This document shows, one piece after another, positions 8,512-16,620 of a stretch of DNA of 64,000 bases. Under the pieces are notes generated by a model. The model was given only the letters and a program-made list of their open reading frames with translations. It did not search any database and was not told where the DNA came from. The stretch spans positions 1,612,001 to 1,676,000 of the forward strand of contig NZ_BNBE01000002.1 in the NCBI RefSeq assembly GCF_014654895.1, written 5' to 3'. The DNA is from Streptomyces filamentosus. Lineage in GTDB: Bacteria > Actinomycetota > Actinomycetes > Streptomycetales > Streptomycetaceae. A program made the position numbers and the translations under genes. How positions within the stretch are numbered: position 1 is the first letter of the stretch; every line of letters begins with the position of its first letter.

Positions 8512-9554
8512 CTCCCTTGTCGGCTTTCGAGACGGAAATCGCGCGGGTCACGCTGCTGCTCGCCAGTGACTTCGGCATCGTTCCCGTCTCGGTCGAGCAG
8601 GGACCGTCGGGGACCGCGACCCGTAACTACCTCGCTGCCGAGGCCGACGGCACGCAGTGGTTCGTGAAGACCTACCCGGCCGGTTCCGTGCTGGAGTCAG
8701 TCGACGCCGCCGCCCGGCTCAGCGAGTACGCCCGCCTGTGCCGAGTGCCGGTGGCCCCCGCCCGCCCTACACACGAAGGCCGGCTCACCGCCTCGTACCG
8801 GGAACTGGTCATGACGGTCACCCGGTACGTCCCGGATGCGGTGACGGCGAACGGGCGGCTGACCGGGAGGCGCTGGGAGGCGGTCGGGGAGGCCGTCGGG
8901 CGGCTGCACCGCGCCTTCGCCCGGCACGATTTCGGGCCGCCCCGGCCGGGCCCGGCAGACAAGGCGGTCGACCTCGCCCGGGCCACCGCCCGGCTGGAGA
9001 ACCTCGTCTCCCGGTACGCGGCCACACCACCGGCCACCGCGTTCGGACGGTGGGCGGCCGAGACAGTCCGCGAGAAACTGGCACGCGTGCCGGAGGCCGA
9101 ACGCCTGCTGGCCGCCGTTCCGCGCGCGATGGTGTCGCAGCTGGTCCACGGCGATCTGTCCGGCCCGAACGTCCTGCTGCGCGGGGAGGGCGTGGCGGCG
9201 GTGATCGACTTCCACCCGCCGGTCCGCAGGGGCGCGGTCTGGGAGCTGGGCCGCCTCGCGCTCGATCCGCGTACCGTCCTGGCCCAGCCCGACTGGCCCG
9301 AAGGACTGGGCCGGCTGGCCGCCGCCTACCACGCTCTCCACCCGGTCGTGCCGGTGCAGGAGCTGGTGGGCGTGGTGCGGGTGACCGCCGCCGCCCTGCT
9401 GATGTCGGTGTACCCGCTCGATGAGGTCCTCGACGGCCCGGGGCCGGCCGACGCCTCGCTGGAGCGGTACGCCCGCGACCGTTACGAGGCCGCAGCCGTC
9501 CTGTGCGACCGCCTCGACGAGGCCGAGGAGGTCCTGTGTGACCACCTCACCTGA
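8508..9554 (+). CDS. APH-fold phosphotransferase, paralogue of 4878-5978
   Basis: A 348-residue kinase with N-lobe TQWFVKTYPAG (ATP-binding Lys), catalytic loop LVHGDLSGPNVLL and metal motif VIDFHPP. It overlaps the ABC transporter stop by four bases. Similarity to the kinase at 4878 runs through the catalytic loop, the following WELGRLALDP stretch and the Glu/Asp-rich C terminus, so the pair most likely arose by duplication. Both proteins share the HGDLSGPNVL loop, unlike the HxDLxxRN or HxDLHxxN loops of the other two kinase domains in this operon. Substrate unknown; a small-molecule hydroxyl is the family norm. Confidence 0.85.
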   Translation: MTPLSAFETEIARVTLLLASDFGIVPVSVEQGPSGTATRNYLAAEADGTQWFVKTYPAGSVLESVDAAARLSEYARLCRVPVAPARPTHEGRLTASYRELVMTVTRYVPDAVTANGRLTGRRWEAVGEAVGRLHRAFARHDFGPPRPGPADKAVDLARATARLENLVSRYAATPPATAFGRWAAETVREKLARVPEAERLLAAVPRAMVSQLVHGDLSGPNVLLRGEGVAAVIDFHPPVRRGAVWELGRLALDPRTVLAQPDWPEGLGRLAAAYHALHPVVPVQELVGVVRVTAAALLMSVYPLDEVLDGPGPADASLERYARDRYEAAAVLCDRLDEAEEVLCDHLT

Positions 9555-9643
9555 ACCCCGCGCGCCGCGCTGTCGCCCGGCGACGCCCGTCGCCCTCGGT
9601 CCGTCTGTCTGCCGTCCGCTTCTTCGTTTCGCGAGGTCCTGAC

Positions 9644-11119
9644 ATGCCGCCTTCCCTTCCTCACATCCGCGCTCTGCTCACCGGCTACCTGGACCGGAAT
9701 CCCGGCGAACGCACGGCTTTGAGGCCCCTGTTGGACGCGTTGGAGGCCGGGGGCGATCCGACGGGCCGCGCTGTTCTTCCCGGGCACGTCACGTGCAGCG
9801 CGGTGGTGATCGACCGGGACCGGCGCGTCCTTCACATCCGCCACAAGGCTTCTGGGGACCAGCTGCTCTGCCCGGGCGGGCACGTCGAGGCCGACGATGA
9901 CACCTTGCTGGCCGCGGCCCTGCGGGAGGCCGTGGAAGAGGCGGGGCTCCCCCCCTCCTGCCTGGTCCTGACCCCCGAGTTCCAGGGCAGGCCCATCGAC
10001 GTCGACGTCCACGAGATCGGCCCCAGCCCGGCGAAGGGTGAAGAGGCCCACCAGCACTACGACTTCCGCTTCGTCTTCTACCTCGCGGACGACGCGCCCG
10101 AGCTCGCGCTGCAGGCCGAGGAAGTCGCGGGAGCGGTCTGGCTGCCGGTCGAGGAAGTCTCCTCCCCGACCTTGCGCGGCAAGCTCACCGCCTCGGCTCT
10201 GGATGGTGCGATCGTGCCGCTGAACGCCTCCGCGATCCTCCACGACGGCCGTGGGAGGTACCTGCTGCATCTCCGGGATGCCGACAAGCCCGGCATCTGG
10301 GCCCCGGGGTGCTGGGAGCTGCTCGGCGGCGGCCGGGAGCCGCAGGACCAGAGCCTGCGCGAGACGATCGTCCGCGAGCTGTCCGAGGAGGCCGGCCTCA
10401 CCGTCGGCGGTCTGGAGCCGTACGCGGTCGAGTCCGTCATCGGCACCGACCAGACTCGTGTACCCATCGAGATCTTCTCCGGCTGCTGGGACGGCGACCC
10501 GGCCCAGCTGCAGCTGACCGAGGGGGTGATGCTCGCCTGGGTGCGCCCCGATCAGTTCCCGCACATGACGATGCTGCCCGCCACCCGGGAGCTGTTGGAG
10601 CGGCACGCCGCCGAGCAGCCCGCGCCGGCCGCCGGTCCGGCGCCGCCGGTGGAGACGACGTCGGCGAAGGCGCCGACCGGGACCGTGCCGCACGTGGTCG
10701 GCGTCCACCTCTACCTGGAACGCGACGGAAAGGTTCTGCTGGGGCTGCGGCACCCGGACTCGGCGTACGCGGGAGGGTTCTGGCATGTGCTCGCCGGTCA
10801 CTGCGAGGCGGAGGCCGCGACCGCGTGCCTCGTACGAGAGGCGCGCGAAGAGGCAGGACTGGTGTTCGACCCGGCCGACGTCGACCTGGTCCACACCGTG
10901 CACATGCGCGAGCACCCCTCGGATCCGCCCCGGATCCAGCTCTTCTTCCGGGCCCGGCACTGGGAGGGCGCACCGAAGCGGCGGGAGCGGGACAAGTGTC
11001 TGCGCTGGGAGTGGTGGAGCGCCAAGGACTTGCCCGAGCAGCTGGTCCCGTACACCCGTGCCGCGATCGAGGGCATCCGGGCGGGGCGTCCGTTCACCGA
11101 GCTCGGCTGGACGCGATGA
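9644..11119 (+). CDS. protein with three tandem Nudix domains
   Basis: A 491-residue protein with three complete Nudix folds in a row. The box cores are LREAVEEAGL (about residues 93-102), VRELSEEAGL (243-252) and VREAREEAGL (397-406), each with the metal-binding RExxEExG. The Glu earlier in the box is Asp in box 1 and Gln in box 2, while box 3 keeps Glu but is one residue short. The domains are joined by an Ala/Pro-rich linker at about 320-345. Nudix enzymes hydrolyse nucleoside diphosphates linked to another group. Single-domain proteins are normal and three domains are rare. Its stop overlaps the methyltransferase start (ATGA). Substrate unknown. Confidence 0.9.
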   Translation: MPPSLPHIRALLTGYLDRNPGERTALRPLLDALEAGGDPTGRAVLPGHVTCSAVVIDRDRRVLHIRHKASGDQLLCPGGHVEADDDTLLAAALREAVEEAGLPPSCLVLTPEFQGRPIDVDVHEIGPSPAKGEEAHQHYDFRFVFYLADDAPELALQAEEVAGAVWLPVEEVSSPTLRGKLTASALDGAIVPLNASAILHDGRGRYLLHLRDADKPGIWAPGCWELLGGGREPQDQSLRETIVRELSEEAGLTVGGLEPYAVESVIGTDQTRVPIEIFSGCWDGDPAQLQLTEGVMLAWVRPDQFPHMTMLPATRELLERHAAEQPAPAAGPAPPVETTSAKAPTGTVPHVVGVHLYLERDGKVLLGLRHPDSAYAGGFWHVLAGHCEAEAATACLVREAREEAGLVFDPADVDLVHTVHMREHPSDPPRIQLFFRARHWEGAPKRRERDKCLRWEWWSAKDLPEQLVPYTRAAIEGIRAGRPFTELGWTR

Positions 11120-11895
11120 GCGGGTTCGACGCGGTCGGCGCGGCGTACAGCGCCCACTCCGGCAGCGCGCGGGGCCGGCTGCGTCACGACCTGGTCGAGC
11201 GCCGGCTGCTCGCGGAGCTTCCCGGGCGTCCTGCGCGGGTTCTCGATGTCGGCTGCGGGAACGGCGAGATGACGCTCCGTCTCGCCGCGGCCGGGCATCA
11301 GGTGACCGGTGTCGATCCGTCCGCCGCCATGCTGGCCGCCGCGGCCGATCGTCTCTCGGCCCGCCCCGACCTGGCCGGCCACATCGAGCTGGTCGACGCC
11401 GGTCTCGAGCGTCTTCCGTTCGACAGGGAGCGGTTCGACGCGGTGTGCTGCCACGGGGTGCTGATGTACCTGGACGATCCCGGCCTGGCGGTCGCGCGTC
11501 TGGCGGGGCTCGTCGCGCCGGGCGGCCTGCTCAGCGTCCTGGCCAAGAACCGGCGGGCCATCGGCGTGCGCGAGGCCCTGGCCGGCGACTACCCGAGCGC
11601 GCACCGGCTCATCGTCTCCGAGACGGACCGGAGCACCGGCAACCTCGGCCGGGAGACCCGTGGCGACGCCCCCGAGGCCCTGGACCGTCTCGCGGCCGGG
11701 CACGGCCTGGTCCCGCTGCCGTGGCAGGGAGTGCGGATCTTCCACGACCACCTCGACGACACCTGGGCCCCGGAACCGGCCGCGTACGAGGCGGCGCTGG
11801 AGGTGGAGTGGGAGGCGTCCTGGCGCAGCCCGTACCGGGAGATGGGTCACCTCGTGCATGCCCTGGCCAGCCGGCCGGAGCGGGGACGCCCGTGA
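11116..11895 (+). CDS. SAM-dependent methyltransferase, CmoM/SmtA-like
   Basis: A 259-residue class I methyltransferase. Motif I is VLDVGCGNGEM, followed by the acidic strand end GVDPSAAML. Beyond the generic fold, the C-terminal half follows the pattern I remember from E. coli CmoM (tRNA carboxymethoxyuridine methyl ester transferase): VRIFHDHLDD, then a YEAALEVEWEA stretch and SPYREMGHLVHALA. This is family recall, not a search. If it holds, the substrate could be tRNA or another carboxylate. Start and stop both overlap neighbours (ATGA and GTGA), placing it inside the operon between the triple Nudix and the MFS gene. Confidence 0.82.
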   Translation: MSGFDAVGAAYSAHSGSARGRLRHDLVERRLLAELPGRPARVLDVGCGNGEMTLRLAAAGHQVTGVDPSAAMLAAAADRLSARPDLAGHIELVDAGLERLPFDRERFDAVCCHGVLMYLDDPGLAVARLAGLVAPGGLLSVLAKNRRAIGVREALAGDYPSAHRLIVSETDRSTGNLGRETRGDAPEALDRLAAGHGLVPLPWQGVRIFHDHLDDTWAPEPAAYEAALEVEWEASWRSPYREMGHLVHALASRPERGRP

Positions 11896-13199
11896 CGGCC
11901 ACCAGCACCACCCGCAGCGCAGCCGCGCCTTCCGAGACCGCTACCCCTTTACGATATAACCGGTCATTCCGCTCCTACTGGACTGGCGAAGCGGTGGCCC
12001 TCGCGGGCACATCGGTGCACGGCGTTGCGCTCCCGGTGGTCGCGGTCCAGGTGCTGGGCGCGTCTCCTGGTCAGGTGTCGCTGCTGGCCGCCGCGGCGAC
12101 GGCACCGGCTTTCTTCTTCGCGCTGCCTGCCGGAGTGGTGGGCGACCGCTACCCGAAGAGGCCGGTCATGGTCGGTACCGATCTCGCCGCGGCCGCGGTG
12201 GTGGCCGCGGTGCCGGTCTGCTGGGCCGCCGGTGTCCTGTCCGTGCCCGTGCTCTACACGGTCGCGCTGCTGCTGGGGACGCTGACCGTGCTCCATCAGG
12301 CCGCCTCGATCGCCATCCTGCCCGAGCTCGTCGACCGCGCCCAGATGCACCAGGCGAACGCCCGGATCGCCAGCGCGTTCTCCCTGGCGGACACGGCCGG
12401 CGCCTACGGCGGCACCTTCGTCGTGGGCCTCGTCGGTGCGGTCCGCGCCCTGTGGCTGGACTCCCTGTCGTACCTGGTGAGCGCCTGGTGCGCCTGGCGG
12501 ATCAGACCCAGCGCGGTGCGGCGGGAGAGGGCCGGCCGGCCGGTGCGGATGCTCGCCGGGATCCGGGAGGGCCTCAGCTACGTGATGCGCGATCCGATCC
12601 AGCGCCCCATGGTGCTCTCGCTCGTCTGCCATGCGTACGCCGACGGCATCGTGGTCACCTACTTCGCGTACACGCTGCTGAAAAGGCTCGGCGCCGACAG
12701 CACGGGGCTCGGCCTGGTCATGGGCGTCACCGCCGTCGGCGGCCTGGTGGGTGCGGCCCTGGCCACCCGCCTCGTGGACCGGTACGGTCCAGCGCGCGTG
12801 ATCCTCGCCGGGCTTCTCGCCTACGCCATATGCGCAGCGCCCCTTCTCATCGCCCGCCCCGGGCCCGTGTGGCTGGGGGTGATCGCGCTGGCCGGCGCGG
12901 TACGGACCGCGGCCGCGGTCGCGGCCGGCACGACCCAGCGGTCGATCCGCCAGCAGCTGTGCCCGCCCGAGCTGCAGTCCCGCGCGCAGCAGACGTCCGT
13001 CTGGCTGGTCACCGGCCTGCGGACGGCCGCCGCCCTGACCGCCGGCGGCCTCGCCGCCGCCTTCTCCGTGCACACCGCGCTGCTCGTCGGAACGCTGCTC
13101 CACCTCGTCCCCGCCGGACTGCTGTGGGCTTCCCCCATCCGCCGCATGACCGCCATGCCCGCCCCCTCCCCCTCGAAGGACGGTCCCCGTGTCCCTTGA
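11892..13199 (+). CDS. MFS transporter
   Basis: A 435-residue integral membrane protein beginning with a GTG that overlaps the previous stop (GTGA). About 10-12 hydrophobic segments are visible. The loop after TM2 reads GVVGDRYPKRPVM, the MFS motif A pattern (GxxxDRxGRR-like), and a second copy appears midway as TRLVDRYGPARV. Architecture resembles the drug-export branch of the superfamily. With the ABC half-transporter it gives the operon two exporters. An AT-rich patch (tttacgatataacc) near codon 20 stands out from the surrounding GC-rich coding sequence. Substrate unknown. Confidence 0.92.
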   Translation: MTATSTTRSAAAPSETATPLRYNRSFRSYWTGEAVALAGTSVHGVALPVVAVQVLGASPGQVSLLAAAATAPAFFFALPAGVVGDRYPKRPVMVGTDLAAAAVVAAVPVCWAAGVLSVPVLYTVALLLGTLTVLHQAASIAILPELVDRAQMHQANARIASAFSLADTAGAYGGTFVVGLVGAVRALWLDSLSYLVSAWCAWRIRPSAVRRERAGRPVRMLAGIREGLSYVMRDPIQRPMVLSLVCHAYADGIVVTYFAYTLLKRLGADSTGLGLVMGVTAVGGLVGAALATRLVDRYGPARVILAGLLAYAICAAPLLIARPGPVWLGVIALAGAVRTAAAVAAGTTQRSIRQQLCPPELQSRAQQTSVWLVTGLRTAAALTAGGLAAAFSVHTALLVGTLLHLVPAGLLWASPIRRMTAMPAPSPSKDGPRVP

Positions 13200-14406
13200 C
13201 CTCCAGGCCGAGACGATGAACACCCTGCGCACCGCCATGGTCGACCGCCTCACCGAGGCCGGGGTCCTGACCGATCCCCGGTTGCGTGACGCCCTGCTGC
13301 ACATGCCTCGCGAGGTGCTGATGCCTCACGCGTACGTACGGGTCAGCGGTCCGGGCGCCGACCCGATCGAGTGGCGCCTGCTCGACGGCGCCCACCCGGA
13401 CGACCGCGAGGAGTGGCTCGGCCTGATCCACGGCGACGACTCGGTCCTCCTGCAGCGCGACGGCGAGCCGCTGGACACCCTCCCGCGCGGGCCGGTGACC
13501 GGCGGGCACATGACCTCCATGTCCACGAACCTCCTCGTCACCGTCGAGATCCTCCAGAATCTCCGGCTGGAACCCGGGCTGCGGTACCTGGAGCTCGGGC
13601 CCGGGCCGGGGGTCTCGCTCACCCTCGCCGCCGCCGTCACCGGCCGCCACCGCGCCGTCGGCGTCGAGCGCGACGCGCACATGACGGCTTTCACCCAGCG
13701 CAACCTCGACCGGCTCGGCCTGGCCGCGACCGTCCTGGAGGGCGACGCCCTCGACGGGCACCCGCAGGGCGGACAGTACGACCGGATCCACTCCGGCATC
13801 GGTGTCCCCCGCGTCCCGCGCGCCTGGCTGGAACAGCTCGCGCCCGGAGGGCGACTGCTCACCACCCTCACGACCCGAACACCGAGCTGGCCCGGACGCC
13901 TCGAGGTCATCCGCACCCCCACGGGCCGCCTTGAGGCGACCCTGCGGGGCGGGCCGCGCGGGTATCGGCCCCTGCTCGGCTACCGGTGGCTCAACGCGAT
14001 CGACCATAGAGCCCGTATCAAGGCGGACCCCGGCACCCCGCGGGCCACATGGCTCGCCCCACCCGCGGACGACGCGTACGGCTTCTGGCTGGCCGCCGCC
14101 TACCTGGTCGGCGGGGTGGTGCGGGACTTCCAGGCCGACACCATGACCCTCGTGGCTCCCGAGAGCGACTCCTGGGCCGTCGCCGGTCCCGGTGACGACA
14201 CCGTCCGTGTTCACGGACCGCGCGACATCTGGGCCGAGCTCGAAGCCCTCCACGCTCGCTGGGAACAGGCCGGACGCCCGGACGCGTACCACGTGGACCT
14301 CGGTGACGGCAGCGCAGAACAGCGCGTCGTCTCCGCGGCACACACGAAGGCCCTCGGCTGGGCGTTGCCGCCTCTGCCCAGCGTCCCCCGGCAGGAATCC
14401 CGATGA
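13189..14406 (+). CDS. PCMT-like methyltransferase (protein-L-isoaspartate O-methyltransferase family, natural-product type)
   Basis: A 405-residue protein starting at GTG 13189, which has GAAGGA upstream and overlaps the MFS stop. The N terminus MVDRLTEAGVLTDPRLRDAL, then MPREVLMPHAYV, GHMTSMSTNLLVTVEIL and the SAM motif I YLELGPGPGVS follow the PCMT layout. PCMT proper is about 210 residues; this one carries about 190 extra C-terminal residues, as do PCMT homologues next to some ribosomal-peptide clusters (the so-called FxLD-system methyltransferases). No precursor peptide or lanthionine enzyme is visible here, so that comparison may be only structural. A carboxylate methyl ester is the expected product. 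Confidence 0.85.
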   Translation: MSLDLQAETMNTLRTAMVDRLTEAGVLTDPRLRDALLHMPREVLMPHAYVRVSGPGADPIEWRLLDGAHPDDREEWLGLIHGDDSVLLQRDGEPLDTLPRGPVTGGHMTSMSTNLLVTVEILQNLRLEPGLRYLELGPGPGVSLTLAAAVTGRHRAVGVERDAHMTAFTQRNLDRLGLAATVLEGDALDGHPQGGQYDRIHSGIGVPRVPRAWLEQLAPGGRLLTTLTTRTPSWPGRLEVIRTPTGRLEATLRGGPRGYRPLLGYRWLNAIDHRARIKADPGTPRATWLAPPADDAYGFWLAAAYLVGGVVRDFQADTMTLVAPESDSWAVAGPGDDTVRVHGPRDIWAELEALHARWEQAGRPDAYHVDLGDGSAEQRVVSAAHTKALGWALPPLPSVPRQESR

Positions 14407-15050
14407 CCACCGACCTCGTCACCGTCGCCATACAGGCCAACGACCCGATCTCCCTTGCTGGCGTGACCAGTCAGCTGCGCACTCAGCCGGGGCTCAGGCT
14501 GCTCCACCCCCCGGTCTCCGACAGCGACGTGGAGAGCGAGAAGCCCGATGTCGTGGTCCTCGTCGTGGACAAGGTCGATGAGCCCGCCCGCCGCCAGATG
14601 CGGTTCATCAAACGCTCCCAGCATGCCCGATGCCTTCTCGTGCCGAACGACATCGACGAGCGAGCGCTCGTCGAGGCGGCAGAATGCGGCGTCACCGGCA
14701 TCGTTCGCCGCTCGGATGCGACCGTGCACAAGCTCACCGACGCTGTCCGCAGAGTCGCCCGAGGAGGCGGGGATCTGCCTGAGGACCTCGTCAGCCAACT
14801 CATGTGCACGGTCGCCCGCCTCCAGAGCGAGGTTCTCGGCCCTCGCGGGCTGCACGCCGGCGGTCTGTCTGAACGCGAGGTAGAAGTCCTGCGACTATCC
14901 GCTCAGGGGCTCGAAACACCGGAGATCGCCGACAAACTGGGCTACTCCGAACGCACGATCAAGCATGCGATCACTGCAGTCATCACCCGTCTGCATCTGC
15001 GAAACCGCATCCATGCCGTCGCCTACGCGCTTGAAAGGGGACTCATATGA
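14403..15050 (+). CDS. LuxR/NarL-type regulator with degenerate receiver domain
   Basis: A 215-residue protein overlapping the previous gene by four bases. The C terminus has the LuxR helix-turn-helix: LSEREVEVLRLSAQGLETPE, then ERTIKHAITAVITRLHLRN. The N-terminal 120 residues have receiver-domain layout (VTVAIQANDPISLAGV at the start) but the phospho-acceptor position reads DVVVLVVDK, with Val where PDVVLLD has Asp. It is therefore probably phosphorylation-independent, as in several atypical regulators of antibiotic clusters. Located mid-operon, it is the likely pathway-specific regulator of the surrounding kinase/Nudix/methyltransferase genes. Confidence 0.88.
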   Translation: MTTDLVTVAIQANDPISLAGVTSQLRTQPGLRLLHPPVSDSDVESEKPDVVVLVVDKVDEPARRQMRFIKRSQHARCLLVPNDIDERALVEAAECGVTGIVRRSDATVHKLTDAVRRVARGGGDLPEDLVSQLMCTVARLQSEVLGPRGLHAGGLSEREVEVLRLSAQGLETPEIADKLGYSERTIKHAITAVITRLHLRNRIHAVAYALERGLI

Positions 15051-15261
15051 CGCGGGCGTCGGCCGCCCGCACGGACGTACCGGCTGAGCCGGTCGAGCTC
15101 GTCGCCAGGAGGAGAGCGGACGGTGCGGGGCGCTGGCCCCTCTCCATCGTGCCTCGGCGGCTTCGCCGTCCAGGTCCGTCGCACCAGCCGGGACTTCCTG
15201 CCGCGCCCGGGATCCGTCGCCGGCTTGAGCCCAAGGTTCCTCGCTCTGGATGGAGTTGTTC

Positions 15262-16620
15262 ATGCCTCATGACCACGAAGAGTCTTCCTCTGCTGCCCCC
15301 GATGCGACCCCGGCGGGCGGCTGGCCGGAAGGCTTCCTGGCGCACATCGCCGGAGACGGATGTCCCATGTGCCACAACGACTACACCTGCGACGACATCG
15401 GCTGGGGCATCCTGCTGCGTCGCGGTGAGGTCGCCAACGCCTACCTGTGGCGCCAGGGCCGGGTGCGGGGCTATTGCGTGCTGATCCACCGCGGCCCCCC
15501 GCACGTGACCGAGCCCACCGACCTGTCCGAAGCCGACGCCGCCGCCTACTGGCGCGACACCCTGGCGCTCGGCAGGGCCCTGACGGCGTTCTACGAGCCG
15601 CTGAAGCTCAACTACTCCACCCTCGGCAACGTCGTGCCCCACCTGCACACGCACGTCTTCCCCCGCTACGAGGAAGGCGACCCGGCGCCCGGGGGACCCC
15701 TGCCGTGGGAGTTCCTCGACGAGGGTGGTCAGGATGAGCAGCGGCTCCAGGCCGACGCGGCCTCGCTGCGCACGCTGCTGCAAGAACCGGTGGCGGGAAC
15801 GGCCGAGCGGCCCGAGGACCCGTTCCGTGTCGCCGCGCCGCACTACGCCGTGCACCGGCCCGGGCTTCCCGCCGAAGCCGTGCGCCTCCTCGCCGAGACG
15901 GTGAGGGACATCAAGCGACCGGTGCTGCTCGATCTCGGCACGGGCACCGGGCAGGTACCGGCCGCCCTGCTGCCGGCCGTCCCCCGCCTCGGCCGTGTGG
16001 ACCTGGTCGACACCAGCCGCGGCATGCTCGACGAAGCCACCCGGGTCCTTGTTCCGCTCCTCAAGGGCCGCATCGCCGGCTTCCACCAGGTGGCCGCTCA
16101 GGACTTCATCCCGCCCTACGACGGCTACCGGGCCGACCTGGTCACCTGCGCGCGGGCCGCCCACTGGATGGACCTGCCCGCGGTGCTGGCGATGGCCGAC
16201 AAGGTCACCACTCCCGCGGCCGCAGTCGCGATCATGGGCGACGGCAGCCTGTGGACCCACGAAGCGCCGTGGACCGTGGACCTGCGCGCCCTGATCCGGT
16301 CCTACCTGGGTACCGAACGCCGCGCGGGCACCTCCCTTTACAAGGAGCCGGCCCGCTCCCACGAGGATGTCCTCGCCGAGTCAGCATTCAGCGAGGTCAC
16401 CACATACCGCTTCCCGGACCGGCGCACCTGGACGCCCGACCGTGTCCTCGGCTACCTGCGGAGCACCAGCTTCGCCGGCGCGGAGCAGTTCGCCGAACGG
16501 CACGCCGAGTTCGAGACCGAGGCCCGCCGGCTGCTGGAGCAGCGTGCCGCCGGGGCCGGGCTCGTCGAGGACGCGGTGTTCACGGTCCTGCTCGCGCGGC
16601 GTCCGGGCGGGTCCCGGTGA
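15262..16620 (+). CDS. HIT-domain / SAM-methyltransferase fusion protein
   Basis: A 452-residue protein. ATG 15262 has GGAG six bases upstream. Residues about 1-160 are a HIT-type nucleotide-binding domain with MCHNDY near the N terminus and the catalytic triad VVPHLHTHVFPRY (HxHxH). Residues about 200-450 are a class I methyltransferase with motif I VLLDLGTGTGQVP and DLVDTSRGML. HIT enzymes hydrolyse or transfer nucleotides (Ap4A, adenylyl-amino acids, GalT-like reactions). Fusion to a methyltransferase is not one I know. The stop overlaps the start of a Nudix-kinase fusion (GTGA), so two unusual fusions are encoded back to back. Confidence 0.88.
   Translation: MPHDHEESSSAAPDATPAGGWPEGFLAHIAGDGCPMCHNDYTCDDIGWGILLRRGEVANAYLWRQGRVRGYCVLIHRGPPHVTEPTDLSEADAAAYWRDTLALGRALTAFYEPLKLNYSTLGNVVPHLHTHVFPRYEEGDPAPGGPLPWEFLDEGGQDEQRLQADAASLRTLLQEPVAGTAERPEDPFRVAAPHYAVHRPGLPAEAVRLLAETVRDIKRPVLLDLGTGTGQVPAALLPAVPRLGRVDLVDTSRGMLDEATRVLVPLLKGRIAGFHQVAAQDFIPPYDGYRADLVTCARAAHWMDLPAVLAMADKVTTPAAAVAIMGDGSLWTHEAPWTVDLRALIRSYLGTERRAGTSLYKEPARSHEDVLAESAFSEVTTYRFPDRRTWTPDRVLGYLRSTSFAGAEQFAERHAEFETEARRLLEQRAAGAGLVEDAVFTVLLARRPGGSR

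Noticed and set aside
13189..15050. Lanthipeptide (FxLD-type) cluster suggested by the PCMT-like gene and LuxR regulator
   Set aside because: No precursor peptide, dehydratase, cyclase or protease gene could be found in the flanks.
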